Below are positions 1 to 7,443 of a stretch of 23,686 bases of DNA, piece by piece. This DNA is from an uncultured Shinella sp. GTDB taxonomy: Bacteria; Pseudomonadota; Alphaproteobacteria; Rhizobiales; Rhizobiaceae. Each line of letters opens with the position of its first letter. Within the stretch, counting starts at the first letter, position 1. The notes under the pieces were generated by a model that had not been told where the DNA came from, searched no databases, and saw nothing but the letters and a program-made list of their open reading frames with translations. The position numbers were made by a program, and so were the translations under genes. Location of the stretch: NCBI RefSeq assembly GCF_946479415.1, contig NZ_CAMLFY010000069.1, positions 1 through 23,686 of the forward strand, written 5' to 3'.

Positions 1-1319
1 CCTCGATCATCGGTTCGTTCTTCGTCAAGCTCGGCTCGAACGGCTCGATCATGGGCGCCCTCTACAAGGGCCTCATCGTCACCGGCGTGCTTTCCATCGC
101 AGGTCTCGCTGCCGCGACGTCGCTGACGGTCGGCTGGGGCACCATCGGCACCGTCGCCGGCAAGGAAATCACCGGCACGAACCTCTTCATCTGCGGCCTG
201 CTCGGCCTCGTGGTGACGGCGCTCATCGTCGTGATCACCGAATACTACACCGGCACCAACAAGCGCCCGGTGAACTCCATCGCCCAGGCCTCGGTGACCG
301 GCCACGGCACCAACGTCATCCAGGGCCTCGCCGTCTCACTGGAATCGACGGCGCTGCCGGCGATCGTCATCGTCGGCGGCATCATTGCCACCTACCAGCT
401 CGCCGGCCTGTTCGGCACCGGCATCGCGGTGACGGGCATGCTCGGCATTGCCGGCATGATCGTGGCGCTCGATGCCTTCGGCCCGGTGACGGACAATGCC
501 GGCGGCATCGCCGAAATGTCCCACCTGCCGCCGGAAGTGCGCAAGTCGACCGACGCGCTCGACGCCGTCGGCAACACGACCAAGGCCGTCACCAAGGGCT
601 ATGCGATCGGTTCGGCGGGCCTCGGTGCTCTGGTGCTCTTCGCCGCCTATTCGAACGACCTGGCCTACTTTGCGGCGAACGGCGACAAGTATCCGTACTT
701 TGCCGATGTCGGCTCGATCTCCTTCGATCTCTCCAACCCCTATGTGGTGGCTGGCCTGATCTTCGGCGGTCTCATCCCCTATCTCTTCGGCGGCATCGCC
801 ATGACGGCCGTCGGCCGTGCGGCGGGTTCGATCGTCGAGGAGGTGCGCCGGCAGTTCCGCGAAAAGCCCGGCATCATGGCCGGTACGGAACGTCCGGACT
901 ATGGTCGCGCAGTCGACCTTCTGACCAAGGCGGCGATCCGGGAAATGGTCGTGCCGTCGATGCTGCCGGTGCTGGCGCCGCTGATCGTCTATTTCGGCGT
1001 GCTGCTGATTTCCGGCTCGAAGGCCTCGGCCTTTGCGGCACTCGGCGCCTCGCTCCTCGGCGTCATCGTCAACGGCCTGTTCGTGGCGATCTCCATGACG
1101 TCTGGCGGTGGTGCTTGGGACAATGCCAAGAAGAGCTTCGAAGACGGTTTCGTCGACAAGGACGGCACGCGTCACCTGAAGGGTTCGGAAGCCCACAAGG
1201 CCTCCGTCACCGGCGACACCGTCGGCGACCCCTACAAGGACACCGCCGGCCCCGCCGTCAACCCGGCCATCAAGATCACCAATATCGTGGCCTTGCTGCT
1301 GCTCGCCGTTCTCGCCTGA
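1..1319 (+). CDS. hppA: K+-independent membrane proton pyrophosphatase, C-terminal part (5' end outside window)
   Basis: Integral membrane H+-translocating pyrophosphatase. It hydrolyses cytoplasmic pyrophosphate and exports protons. The reading frame is open from the first bases of the window, so about 438 residues are visible of a family that is usually near 700; the N-terminal third is missing. Counting from the first visible Met (position 51), the core motif [16 protein letters not shown] lies at about residues 141-156, followed by [10 protein letters not shown] at 174-183. In this family a Lys after GNTT (codon 582-584) marks K+-independent enzymes, whereas K+-dependent ones have Ala. 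Later conserved segments include [11 protein letters not shown] and [18 protein letters not shown], and the protein ends in a hydrophobic helix. The downstream neighbour bamE converges on it and they share a terminator. Identification is very secure; the K+ class is inferred from the single Lys. Confidence 0.97.
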   Translation, partial: SIIGSFFVKLGSNGSIMGALYKGLIVTGVLSIAGLAAATSLTVGWGTIGTVAGKEITGTNLFICGLLGLVVTALIVVITEYYTGTNKRPVNSIAQASVTGHGTNVIQGLAVSLESTALPAIVIVGGIIATYQLAGLFGTGIAVTGMLGIAGMIVALDAFGPVTDNAGGIAEMSHLPPEVRKSTDALDAVGNTTKAVTKGYAIGSAGLGALVLFAAYSNDLAYFAANGDKYPYFADVGSISFDLSNPYVVAGLIFGGLIPYLFGGIAMTAVGRAAGSIVEEVRRQFREKPGIMAGTERPDYGRAVDLLTKAAIREMVVPSMLPVLAPLIVYFGVLLISGSKASAFAALGASLLGVIVNGLFVAISMTSGGGAWDNAKKSFEDGFVDKDGTRHLKGSEAHKASVTGDTVGDPYKDTAGPAVNPAIKITNIVALLLLAVLA

Positions 1320-1340
1320 CCGGCACGATGCTCAAAAAGA

Positions 1341-1370
1341 AACCGCGGGGAGCGATCCCCGCGGTTTTTT
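1341..1370. terminator. Bidirectional intrinsic terminator between hppA and bamE
   Basis: A perfect 10-bp GC-rich stem (AACCGCGGGG, 1341-1350, with CCCCGCGGTT, 1357-1366) encloses a 6-nt loop and is followed by a T run on the plus strand (1365-1370). On the minus strand the stem is followed by TCTTTTTGAG, so the same hairpin can end transcription of the convergent bamE gene. Confidence 0.9.
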
Positions 1371-1395
1371 GATTCCATCGACAGAAAAGCCGAGC

Positions 1396-1866
1396 TTATT
1401 TCTGTGCGCCGAGCGCGTTCTGCACCAGGCTGGCCGGGTTTGCGCCGCCCTTCAAGAGTTGGCCGAGGAAGGTGAGTTCCGCACCGCCCGTCGGCGTGAC
1501 GCGGGCGATCATGTCGAAGACCTTGCCGTCCTGCAGCGTATAGTGGGCCAGACGCTCCACATTGCCGTCCTTGTTGAAGTAGACGGCGAGGATGCTCTGC
1601 TCGACGAGCTTCGGCTTCATGAAGGCGACCGGGCGGGTGCGCTTCTGCGAAACGTAGTAGAAGACTTCGTTGTCGAAGGTGGCCGTCGAGGACGGCGAGC
1701 CGAGCGACAGGAGAACCTGCTCGCGCGAGGAGCCGACCGGTGCCAGCGCCAGCGTCTGCTCATCCACGATATAGCCCTGGTTCAGGACTTCGCCGGTGCC
1801 CTGGCAGCCCGCAAGGATGGACGCGGAGAGGGTGGCGGCAATGGCGGCATTACGCAACAGCTTCAT
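1396..1866 (-). CDS. bamE: Outer membrane assembly lipoprotein BamE (SmpA/OmlA family)
   Basis: Small lipoprotein of the BAM complex, which inserts beta-barrel proteins in the outer membrane. The chosen start (ATG at 1866) gives 156 residues. They begin with a lipoprotein signal peptide ending in the lipobox LAGC (Cys21). A longer reading to 1956 would bury that signal, so it was rejected. A purine-rich GAAGAGAG lies about 10 bases upstream. The SmpA/OmlA domain shows the typical SSREQVLLSLGSPSS segment, then the strands around FYYVSQKRTRP and ILAVYFNKDGNVERL. It is monocistronic here: convergent with hppA and divergent from the bc1 chaperone gene. Divergence from that gene is, as I recall, common in rhizobia. 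Confidence 0.9.
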   Translation of the reverse strand: MKLLRNAAIAATLSASILAGCQGTGEVLNQGYIVDEQTLALAPVGSSREQVLLSLGSPSSTATFDNEVFYYVSQKRTRPVAFMKPKLVEQSILAVYFNKDGNVERLAHYTLQDGKVFDMIARVTPTGGAELTFLGQLLKGGANPASLVQNALGAQK

Positions 1867-1915
1867 CTTCACAGAATCTCTCTTCACAACATCCCAGGGA
1901 CTATGATGGCCGCGC

Positions 1916-1984
1916 AGCCATTGCAATTCATGCCTGCTTCGGTAAACCAGCTTCAAGCCTCATGCAACATGACTTGCAATGGCT
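1916..1984. repeat. Long near-perfect inverted repeat in the bamE / CBP3 divergent region
   Basis: Two 17-base arms face each other across a 35-base loop: AGCCATTGCAATTCATG at 1916-1932 and CATGACTTGCAATGGCT at 1968-1984. They are complementary at 16 of 17 positions; the outer 11 bases match perfectly. Each arm contains TTGCAA, itself a palindrome. The element occupies almost half of the 150-base spacer between the two divergent genes. It has no T run, so it is not an intrinsic terminator. It could be a paired operator or a cruciform/RNA hairpin. The structure is seen directly; its function is unknown. Confidence 0.7.
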
Positions 1985-2018
1985 CCATGGTTTGAATCGG
2001 GCAAAACTAGGCTTTATG

Positions 2019-2573
2019 ATGATTTTCGGCCTGTTCGGCAAAAAAAACGGCAACCGGCGCATCGTCGAAAAGCAATATGCGACGCTTACAACGGCCGCGC
2101 GCCATCCCTATCTCTATGAAGCACTTGAGGTTCCCGACACCGTGATGGGCCGCTTCGAGATGCTTTCGGCGATGCTGATCCTGTATTTCCGCAGGACCCG
2201 CACGGGCGGCACATCGGGGCAGGAAATCGCCCAGGAGATCGTCGACGCCTTCTTCGAGGACGTCGATCACTCGATTCGCGAGCTCGGCGTCGGCGATGTT
2301 GGCGTGCCAAAGCGCATGAAGAAATTTGCCGGCATGTTCTATGGCCGGCTGGAATCCTATGCGGCCGCGCTTAATGGCGGCGACCGCGAAGGGCTTGCGG
2401 CAGCGCTCCGGCGCAATATCCATCCCGAGGCAGGCGAGGGTGCGCCTGCCATGGCGGGGCTTGCGGACTATCTCTTCGCGGCCGAAGCGGCGATGGCAAA
2501 GGTCAGCGACGACGACATCAAGACGGGCGCGCTCGCGGTCCTCGAGCCCGGCCGCGACGAATATGCCGCCTGA
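2019..2573 (+). CDS. Ubiquinol-cytochrome c chaperone family protein (CBP3-like)
   Basis: A 184-residue protein of the CBP3/UQCC family (ubiquinol-cytochrome c chaperone domain). In mitochondria these proteins help assemble cytochrome b into the bc1 complex; the bacterial role is inferred from that. Recognisable segments are PYLYEALEVPDTVMGRFEML (about residues 30-49), the alpha-helical stretch with EIAQEIVDAFFEDVDHSIRE (69-88) and VPKRMKKFAGMFYGRLE (96-112). Two consecutive ATG codons exist at 2016 and 2019. The second is preferred because the AGG at 2009-2011 is then 7 bases away rather than 4. The gene is followed after 21 bases by the yceD-like gene, so the two are probably cotranscribed. 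Length is normal and the frame is intact. Confidence 0.85.
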   Translation: MIFGLFGKKNGNRRIVEKQYATLTTAARHPYLYEALEVPDTVMGRFEMLSAMLILYFRRTRTGGTSGQEIAQEIVDAFFEDVDHSIRELGVGDVGVPKRMKKFAGMFYGRLESYAAALNGGDREGLAAALRRNIHPEAGEGAPAMAGLADYLFAAEAAMAKVSDDDIKTGALAVLEPGRDEYAA

Positions 2574-2594
2574 GGGCGGCCGGAAGGCGAAGCA

Positions 2595-3149
2595 ATGAAA
2601 AAAGACGACGAAGCGCCGTTCTCCTACCCGGTCAAGGTCGGGCACATCTCGGCAAACCCTGTCGAGGTGACGCTGAGCGCCAATGACAAGGAGCGGGCCG
2701 GCCTGGCCGAACTCTGGTCCGTGCTCGAGGTGAAGGCGCTTGCCGCGACCTTCACGGTGCAGCGCTGGAAGCGGGATGGCGTGCGGCTCAAGGGCCGTGT
2801 CACGGCGGATATCGTGCAGGCCTGCGTGGTCACGCTCGATCCCGTCGAAGCCCATATCGACGAGCCGGTCGAAGCCGTCTTCGTGCCTGAGGGTTCCAAG
2901 CTTGCGCGTATGCCGATTGCCACCGAGACCGGTGAGATGCTGCTCGATCCCAACGGGCCGGACGCGCCGGAAATCTTCACCGGCGATACGATCGACGCCG
3001 GTGTGGTTGCTGCCGAATATGCCGCACTCGCCATCGAGCCCTATCCGCGCAAGGCCGATACCGCCTTTTCCGGCCATATCGAAAGCACCGACAAGACCGA
3101 CAAAAAACCGTCGCCTTTTGCCGTTCTTAAGGACTGGAAAAAAGACTGA
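2595..3149 (+). CDS. yceD: YceD family protein (DUF177)
   Basis: A 184-residue soluble protein of the YceD/DUF177 family, which in other bacteria and in plants is linked to 23S rRNA accumulation. The family fold is visible in VKALAATFTVQRWKRDGVRL and in the hallmark segment GRVTADIVQACVVTLDPV, followed by an acidic C-terminal half and a lysine-rich tail. A clear GGAAGG (2582-2587) precedes the ATG by 7 bases. It sits just upstream of plsX-fabH, the usual position for yceD. In many bacteria rpmF lies between yceD and plsX, but the 118 bases here hold no such gene. Confidence 0.88.
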   Translation: MKKDDEAPFSYPVKVGHISANPVEVTLSANDKERAGLAELWSVLEVKALAATFTVQRWKRDGVRLKGRVTADIVQACVVTLDPVEAHIDEPVEAVFVPEGSKLARMPIATETGEMLLDPNGPDAPEIFTGDTIDAGVVAAEYAALAIEPYPRKADTAFSGHIESTDKTDKKPSPFAVLKDWKKD

Positions 3150-3267
3150 ACGGCTCCATGAGCGCCTGATAATTCAGTTGTCACCCCCGCGAAAAGCGGT
3201 ATTTTGGCGCAATTCCGCTGCGGTAATTTCTCCGCCGCTGGAAAACGAGAACTAAGGCAAGACACGC

Positions 3268-4326
3268 GTGGTCAGAATTTCCATCGACGTCATGGGAGGC
3301 GATTTCGGTCCGAAGGTCGCTATCCCTGGCGCAGCCAAGGCCCTTGAGCGCCATCCCGAAATCCGCTTCGTCCTTTTCGGCAATGCCGCCGAATGCGAAC
3401 CGCTCCTGGCGCAGCATCCGAAGCTGAAAGCCGCAAGCACCTTCCATCACTGCGACGTCGCCGTCGCCATGGACGAGAAGCCAAGCCAGGCCTTGCGCCG
3501 CGGCCGCGGTAAATCCTCCATGTGGCAGGCGGTCGATGCGGTCGCCAAGGATCAGGCCGATGTCGCGGTTTCCGCCGGCAATACCGGCGCGCTCATGGCG
3601 ATGTCCAAGTTCTGCCTGCGCATGATGGCCAATATCGAGCGCCCGGCGATTGCCGGCATCTGGCCGACGCTGAAGGGCGAGAGCATCGTGCTCGACATCG
3701 GCGCGACGATCGGCGCGGATGCCAACCAGCTCTTCGATTTCGCCCTGATGGGCGGCGCCATGGCGCGCGCGCTGTTCGAGATCGACAAGCCGACGCTCGG
3801 CCTGCTCAATGTCGGCGTAGAAGAGATCAAGGGCCAGGAAGAGGTGAAGGCTGCCGGCCAGCTGATCCGCGAGGCCAATTTCGACACGATTGACTACTAT
3901 GGCTTCGTGGAAGGCGACGATATCGGTCGCGGCACGGTGGACGTGGTGGTCACGGAAGGGTTTGCCGGCAATATCGCGCTCAAGGCGGCGGAAGGTACGG
4001 CGCGGCAGATCGCGGAATATCTGCGTTCAGCCATGTCGCGAACCTGGCTGGCCAAACTCGGCTATATTCTTGCGAAAAGCGCATTCGACCGGGTGCGTGA
4101 GAAGATGGATCCGCGTAAGGTCAACGGTGGTGTTTTCCTCGGCCTCAACGGCATCGTCATCAAGAGCCATGGCGGTACGGATGCCGAGGGCTTCGCGGCG
4201 GCTGTCGACGTCGGTTACGACATGGCCCGCAACGGCCTGAAGCAGAAGATCGAAAACGATTTGCAGAAGTATCATGCCGGCCGCCCCGTTGAAGGCGCCG
4301 CCCAGGGCATGAGCGACGAGGTATAG
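3268..4326 (+). CDS. plsX: Phosphate acyltransferase PlsX
   Basis: PlsX makes acyl-phosphate from acyl-ACP, the acyl donor for the first step of membrane phospholipid synthesis (PlsY route); it is a peripheral membrane enzyme. The 352-residue protein opens with the signature [13 protein letters not shown], and later shows [27 protein letters not shown] and [17 protein letters not shown], all typical of the family. The start is a GTG at 3268, chosen because it lies just before the conserved N-terminus and has TAAGG about 10 bases upstream. The stop is followed after a single base by the fabH ATG, so translation of the pair is probably coupled. Confidence 0.97.
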   Translation: MVRISIDVMGGDFGPKVAIPGAAKALERHPEIRFVLFGNAAECEPLLAQHPKLKAASTFHHCDVAVAMDEKPSQALRRGRGKSSMWQAVDAVAKDQADVAVSAGNTGALMAMSKFCLRMMANIERPAIAGIWPTLKGESIVLDIGATIGADANQLFDFALMGGAMARALFEIDKPTLGLLNVGVEEIKGQEEVKAAGQLIREANFDTIDYYGFVEGDDIGRGTVDVVVTEGFAGNIALKAAEGTARQIAEYLRSAMSRTWLAKLGYILAKSAFDRVREKMDPRKVNGGVFLGLNGIVIKSHGGTDAEGFAAAVDVGYDMARNGLKQKIENDLQKYHAGRPVEGAAQGMSDEV

Positions 4327-4327
4327 A

Positions 4328-5299
4328 ATGATCCGTTCAGTGGTCCGCGGTTTCGGAACAGCGCTTCCGAAGCGGGTACTCACCAATGCCGAACTGGAAA
4401 GCATGGTCGACACGTCCGATGAGTGGATCGTGCAGCGTACCGGCATCCGCCAGCGTTACATCGCAGGTGAGGGCGAGACGACCGCCTCGCTCGGCGAGGG
4501 TGCTGCACGCGCGGCCCTCGACAAGGCCGGCCTGACGGCTGCCGATATCGACCTGATCATCGTCGCAACCTCGACGCCCGACAACACGTTTCCGGCGACG
4601 GCGGTCAACATCCAGAACCGCCTCGGCATGCATCACGGCTTCGCCTTCGACGTGCAGGCCGTCTGTTCCGGCTTCGTCTATGCGGTGACCACGGCGGATG
4701 CCTATATCCGCGGCGGCCTTGCCAGGCGCGTGCTCGTCATCGGCGCCGAAACCTTCTCGCGTATTCTCGACTGGACGGACCGCACGACCTGCGTGTTGTT
4801 CGGCGACGGCGCGGGCGCCATCGTGCTGGAAGCGCAGGAGCAGGCGGGGACCAATGCGGACCGCGGCGTGCTGACGACGCAATTGCGCTCCGACGGCGCG
4901 CACCGCGACAAGCTCTTCGTCGATGGCGGCCCCTCCACGACGGGCACGGTCGGCCATCTGCGCATGGAAGGCCGCGAGGTCTTCAAACATGCCGTGGGCA
5001 TGATCACCGACGTGGTGATCTCGTCCTTCGATGCGACCGGCTTCACGGCTGATGATATCGACTGGCTGGTGCCGCATCAGGCCAACAAGCGCATCATCGA
5101 CGGATCGGCCAAGAAACTCGGCATTCCCTTGGAAAAAGTCGTCGTCACCGTCGACCAGCATGGCAATACGTCGGCTGCATCGATTCCGCTGGCGCTGGCC
5201 GCTGCGGCAAGCGACGGGCGAATCAAGGAAGGCGATATCGTGCTTCTGGAAGCCATGGGTGGCGGCTTTACCTGGGGTGCGGTGCTGCTTCGCTGGTAG
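4328..5299 (+). CDS. fabH: 3-oxoacyl-ACP synthase III (KAS III)
   Basis: FabH condenses acetyl-CoA with malonyl-ACP and so starts fatty acid elongation. The 323-residue protein has the complete Cys-His-Asn triad: Cys113 in QAVCSGF, His250 in VPHQANKR and Asn280 in QHGNTS. The N-terminal [10 protein letters not shown] and the C-terminal [18 protein letters not shown] are also diagnostic. The ATG starts one base after the plsX stop, and its ribosome-binding purines (GACGAGG) lie inside the end of plsX, which supports one transcript. The next gene, ihfA, is about 100 bases away and may have its own promoter. Confidence 0.97.
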   Translation: MIRSVVRGFGTALPKRVLTNAELESMVDTSDEWIVQRTGIRQRYIAGEGETTASLGEGAARAALDKAGLTAADIDLIIVATSTPDNTFPATAVNIQNRLGMHHGFAFDVQAVCSGFVYAVTTADAYIRGGLARRVLVIGAETFSRILDWTDRTTCVLFGDGAGAIVLEAQEQAGTNADRGVLTTQLRSDGAHRDKLFVDGGPSTTGTVGHLRMEGREVFKHAVGMITDVVISSFDATGFTADDIDWLVPHQANKRIIDGSAKKLGIPLEKVVVTVDQHGNTSAASIPLALAAAASDGRIKEGDIVLLEAMGGGFTWGAVLLRW

Positions 5300-5323
5300 A
5301 GGAAAGGCGTCGCCGTTGCACCG

Positions 5324-5353
5324 CTTGACCGAAGGGGGCAAGGACAATACTCT
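5324..5353 (+). promoter_or_regulatory. Candidate sigma-70 promoter for ihfA
   Basis: CTTGAC (5324-5329) matches the alphaproteobacterial -35 element CTTGAC exactly. Seventeen bases after TTGACC lies TACTCT (5348-5353), which matches the -10 consensus at only three of six positions. The site falls in the 99-base gap between fabH and ihfA, about 45 bases before the ihfA start codon. The -35 is good and the -10 is weak, so this is a candidate only. Confidence 0.35.
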
Positions 5354-5398
5354 CCTGCCACTAACCATACGCTTTCAATGGGAAATCGGTGAGGGACG

Positions 5399-5737
5399 AT
5401 GAGCGGCAAGACGGTAACACGTGCAGATTTGGCCGAATCGGTTTTCCGTAAGGTCGGCCTTTCCAGAACCGAATCGGCGGAACTTGTCGAAACCGTAATC
5501 GACGAGATCTGCAATGCCATCGTCCGGGGCGAGAGCGTCAAACTCTCCTCCTTCGCCACCTTCCAGGTGCGCGACAAGAACGAGCGCATCGGCCGCAACC
5601 CGAAGACCGGCGAGGAAGTGCCGATCTCGCCGCGCCGCGTCATGACCTTCAAGGCCTCGAACGTTCTGAAGCAGCGGGTGCTGAAACAACACCTTTCGCG
5701 CAAGGCGAAGCAGAAGCCGGCATCGCCCGCTTCCTGA
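5399..5737 (+). CDS. ihfA: Integration host factor subunit alpha
   Basis: One half of the IHF heterodimer, a DNA-bending nucleoid protein. At 112 residues it is a little longer than the E. coli subunit because of a basic C-terminal tail ([15 protein letters not shown]). The DNA-binding beta-arm is complete: [18 protein letters not shown] at residues 63-80, including the intercalating proline in RNPKTGE. Strongly alpha-type features are [11 protein letters not shown] near the N-terminus and [12 protein letters not shown] before the arm. A GAGGGA motif lies directly before the ATG. The downstream neighbour is a MerR-type gene, as is usual in rhizobia. Confidence 0.95.
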   Translation: MSGKTVTRADLAESVFRKVGLSRTESAELVETVIDEICNAIVRGESVKLSSFATFQVRDKNERIGRNPKTGEEVPISPRRVMTFKASNVLKQRVLKQHLSRKAKQKPASPAS

Positions 5738-5742
5738 CGCGC

Positions 5743-5779
5743 GCCCTTCATCGGAGCGTGGATAGAAGGGCAACCTTTT
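5743..5779 (+). terminator. Possible weak terminator after ihfA
   Basis: GCCCTTC (5743-5749) pairs with GAAGGGC (5765-5771) around a 15-base loop and is followed by AACCTTTT. The stem is only 7 bp and the T run is interrupted, so termination would be partial at best. Confidence 0.3.
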
Positions 5780-5845
5780 GGTGAAACGGGTGCCGTTCTA
5801 TCCGTTTCCGCTAGAATGCGGTGCGTTTTGCACCGATTTGACACT

Positions 5846-5869
5846 ATTCAAGCAATTTGAAACTTGAAT
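5846..5869. promoter_or_regulatory. Perfect dyad upstream of the merR-type gene, possible operator
   Basis: ATTCAAG (5846-5852) and CTTGAAT (5863-5869) form perfect 7-base arms around 10 bases. The dyad starts three bases after a perfect TTGACA (5838-5843). It lies about 80 bases before the start of a MerR-type regulator, a family that binds dyads located within promoters. No good -10 element is found at the expected distance. The dyad is seen directly; that it is an autoregulatory operator is inference. Confidence 0.4.
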
Positions 5870-5949
5870 GTAAGCCGGCAAGCCGCTGAAATGCATACGA
5901 TTCGGCAGGCGCCTTTTGCGTGGCCGCCGTGAGCTTTCTCGAGGACAGA

Positions 5950-6480
5950 ATGGACAAGAGTCCGGACGCTTTCCGCACCATCAGCGAGGTCGCCGACGAT
6001 CTCGACCTGCCGCAGCATGTGCTGCGCTTCTGGGAAACGCGCTTCACGCAGATCAAGCCGATGAAGCGCGGCGGTGGACGGCGTTACTACCGTCCCGAGG
6101 ACGTGGATCTCCTGAAGGGCATCCGCCATCTGCTCTATGATCACGGCTATACGATCAAGGGCGTGCAGAAGCTGTTGAAGCTCAACGGCAACAAATTCGT
6201 CGCGGCCATCGCCAGTGGTGATCTGGCGACCGTCGAGGCGCTGGCGGCAGCAAGCCACGAAGAACCGACGCCGCCGAAAGCCGGCAGCGACGAGGACCAG
6301 ATCGTCGGCCGCGCCAAGGCTCCGGCCAGCCGCCGCTTCTTCTCCTTCGTCGGCGGCGGTGACGAGGCGCCGGAAATCTCGCTCGGCAAGACCAGCGTCG
6401 GCAAGGAAGACCGCGCCCTCCTGCAGGAGGCACTCTACGATCTCCTGGAATGCAAGCGCCTGCTCGATCAGGTTCGCTGA
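5950..6480 (+). CDS. MerR family transcriptional regulator
   Basis: A 176-residue regulator with an N-terminal MerR winged helix-turn-helix: [22 protein letters not shown] (about residues 8-29), then the wing with [18 protein letters not shown] (41-58) and the helix [15 protein letters not shown]. The C-terminal half is not a recognised ligand-binding domain. It is rich in Ala, Lys and Glu, contains [12 protein letters not shown], and ends in a helix that may dimerise. No metal-binding cysteine cluster is present. ATG 5950 is chosen over an in-frame GTG at 5920 because GAGGA (5941-5945) is well placed and homology begins there. It is the conserved neighbour of ihfA in rhizobia; its targets are unknown to me. 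Confidence 0.88.
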   Translation: MDKSPDAFRTISEVADDLDLPQHVLRFWETRFTQIKPMKRGGGRRYYRPEDVDLLKGIRHLLYDHGYTIKGVQKLLKLNGNKFVAAIASGDLATVEALAAASHEEPTPPKAGSDEDQIVGRAKAPASRRFFSFVGGGDEAPEISLGKTSVGKEDRALLQEALYDLLECKRLLDQVR

Positions 6481-6546
6481 CGCGACCGGGCCGCGGATCC
6501 GGAACCTTGCGGCTGTCTATCGGTTCATCCTTTGAAGGAGACCGAT

Positions 6547-6732
6547 ATGCCCATTGAGAAAACCAGGGACGACGCGCTCGAAACACCCCGTGGCCCGCAG
6601 GGAACCGGCGGCATTCCGGATCGCAAGCAGGAGGACGGTGTGCCTCCCCCGATCATTGCGCCTGGCGATCAAAAAAATCCGAACGATCCGCCACTCCCTT
6701 TGGTGACGCCACCCGCCGGCATCTCAATCTGA
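6547..6732 (+). CDS. Small proline-rich hypothetical protein
   Basis: I do not recognise this 61-residue protein. It is preceded by a perfect AAGGAG (6535-6540) 6 bases before the ATG, which is the main support for it being a gene. It is polar and rich in Pro, Gly, Asp and Lys (for example GVPPPIIAPGD and NPNDPPLPLVTPPAG), with no hydrophobic segment or cysteine, so it is probably disordered and cytoplasmic. Similar short proline-rich proteins are common in rhizobia. Its 3' end overlaps the convergent hypothetical gene by 9 bases, and no terminator separates them. Confidence 0.62.
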   Translation: MPIEKTRDDALETPRGPQGTGGIPDRKQEDGVPPPIIAPGDQKNPNDPPLPLVTPPAGISI

Positions 6733-7011
6733 TGCACCGGCATCCGGCGGAGCGCCTGCTATACGGTCGGGGGTCGGAACCCAGCCTCTGGAAAAGCCAT
6801 AACCCATCATGCGCGAGGCCAGGGCGAGCTGCCTGCGCAGATGCCCACAGTCGGAAAGCAAGGTGGCGATGGCGGCGCACGCATTGCCGTGATGATCTTC
6901 CAGCACGCGCTGCACGGCGCTGTCGTCAGCATCGCTTGCAAATGTGGACGCGACCTCTTGCTGCGCATTCGATTGCACGCTGGCCTCCGCCGGAAAAGGT
7001 TTTGATATCAT
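6724..7011 (-). CDS. Conserved-looking hypothetical protein
   Basis: No function can be named. The protein has a variable, polar N-terminus and a more structured C-terminal part with VQRVLEDHHGNACAAIATLL and a segment HLRRQLALASRMMGYGFSRG, which looks like a helical bundle with a conserved tail. I recall similar tails in short rhizobial proteins of unknown function. Two starts are possible: ATG 7044 (106 residues) or ATG 7011 (95 residues). The second is preferred because a good promoter overlaps the first ATG. Neither has a strong ribosome-binding site. It converges on, and overlaps by 9 bases, the small proline-rich gene. Confidence 0.6.
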   Translation of the reverse strand: MISKPFPAEASVQSNAQQEVASTFASDADDSAVQRVLEDHHGNACAAIATLLSDCGHLRRQLALASRMMGYGFSRGWVPTPDRIAGAPPDAGASD

Positions 7012-7032
7012 TCCATCGCTTGTTTTGTTCTC

Positions 7033-7060
7033 ATTATGTTCCATTTTGTCGTGCAGTCAA
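7033..7060 (-). promoter_or_regulatory. Sigma-70-like promoter for the leftward hypothetical gene
   Basis: Reading leftward, TTGACT (7060-7055) and CATAAT (7038-7033) are separated by 16 bases. Each hexamer matches the consensus at five of six positions. Transcription would begin near 7026, after the ATG at 7044 and about 15 bases before the ATG at 7011. This supports the shorter start for the gene ending at 6724. Confidence 0.5.
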
Positions 7061-7269
7061 GCAATGGGTGGGACGAACACGAGTCGTGGTGACCGGGCAC
7101 CAGCAAAGAATTCCCGCCCACCTGAATTTGTCATGAAAAACACCATCTATGAGGGTGCGTTTTTCCTCTATAATATTGAAATTATTTCATAAAATTATTT
7201 AGGTTTCTTCATGTAGCTGTAATATGCGCGAAATGCGTGTCTTTCCGGCAACGCTCGAGCGGTCCTCCA

Positions 7270-7288
7270 TAGTCACACTTTAGTCACA
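7270..7288. repeat. Tandem TAGTCACA octamers, 11-base period
   Basis: TAGTCACA occurs at 7270-7277 and again at 7281-7288, so the copies lie one helical turn apart on the same DNA face. They sit about 155 bases before the porin start codon and just upstream of the candidate promoter. This is typical geometry for a response-regulator site such as an OmpR-type protein binding as a tandem dimer. The repeat is seen directly; the binding protein is unknown. Confidence 0.5.
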
Positions 7289-7333
7289 ATTCGCTTTGGC
7301 GGTTGAGGGTCTTTTCCGTCTGGATAGTTTCCC

Positions 7334-7373
7334 GCCAGCCGGCTGCGGGATTGCACTCCCGCTTGCCGGTGGC
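7334..7373 (+). promoter_or_regulatory. Strong hairpin in the porin 5' leader
   Basis: Three stacked helices pair with only small bulges: GCCA with TGGC, CCGGC with GCCGG, and GCGGGA with TCCCGC around the loop TTGCAC (7351-7356). That makes 15 base pairs, mostly G-C. No T run follows, so it is not a Rho-independent terminator. It could stabilise the mRNA or control translation. Confidence 0.5.
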
Positions 7374-7443
7374 CGGGGCATCCGCGGGACAGTTCGTGCT
7401 GCGGAGAGGGGTCCGGCCTCGTGAATCAAACGGAGAGTTAAAA

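Larger units (their letters stand above)
7061..7443 (+). promoter_or_regulatory. Gene-free upstream and leader region of the porin
   Basis: No credible gene lies here. From 7164 to 7204 the sequence is strikingly AT-rich compared with its surroundings and contains a perfect TATAAT (7169-7174), but no matching -35. At 7270-7277 and 7281-7288 the octamer TAGTCACA is repeated with an 11-base period. A weak promoter candidate TTGAGG (7303-7308) with TAGTTT (7325-7330) follows, then a strong hairpin (7334-7373). The ribosome-binding site GGAGAG (7432-7437) sits 6 bases before the porin ATG. The layout suggests a regulated porin promoter with a structured leader of about 100 bases. Confidence 0.45.

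Noticed and set aside
2007..3077. Minus-strand open frame of 356 codons
   Set aside because: Antisense to two real genes (CBP3-like and yceD-like), with no recognisable motif.
3187..3199. Small hairpin CCGC-GAAAA-GCGG before plsX
   Set aside because: Only four base pairs and a broken T run; not a credible terminator.
3150..3267. Search for rpmF between yceD and plsX
   Set aside because: The gap is too short for the gene and has no L32-like frame; rpmF is usually elsewhere in alphaproteobacteria.
5920..5949. GTG start extending the merR-type protein by 10 residues
   Set aside because: The ATG at 5950 has a better ribosome-binding site and matches where the helix-turn-helix family begins.
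7169..7174. Perfect TATAAT upstream of the porin
   Set aside because: No -35-like hexamer at 15-19 bases upstream and no extended -10, so it is probably just part of the AT-rich island.
6944..7192. Plus-strand open frame of 82 codons in the porin upstream region
   Set aside because: No ribosome-binding site, it overlaps the leftward hypothetical gene and its promoter, and its end runs through the AT-rich island.
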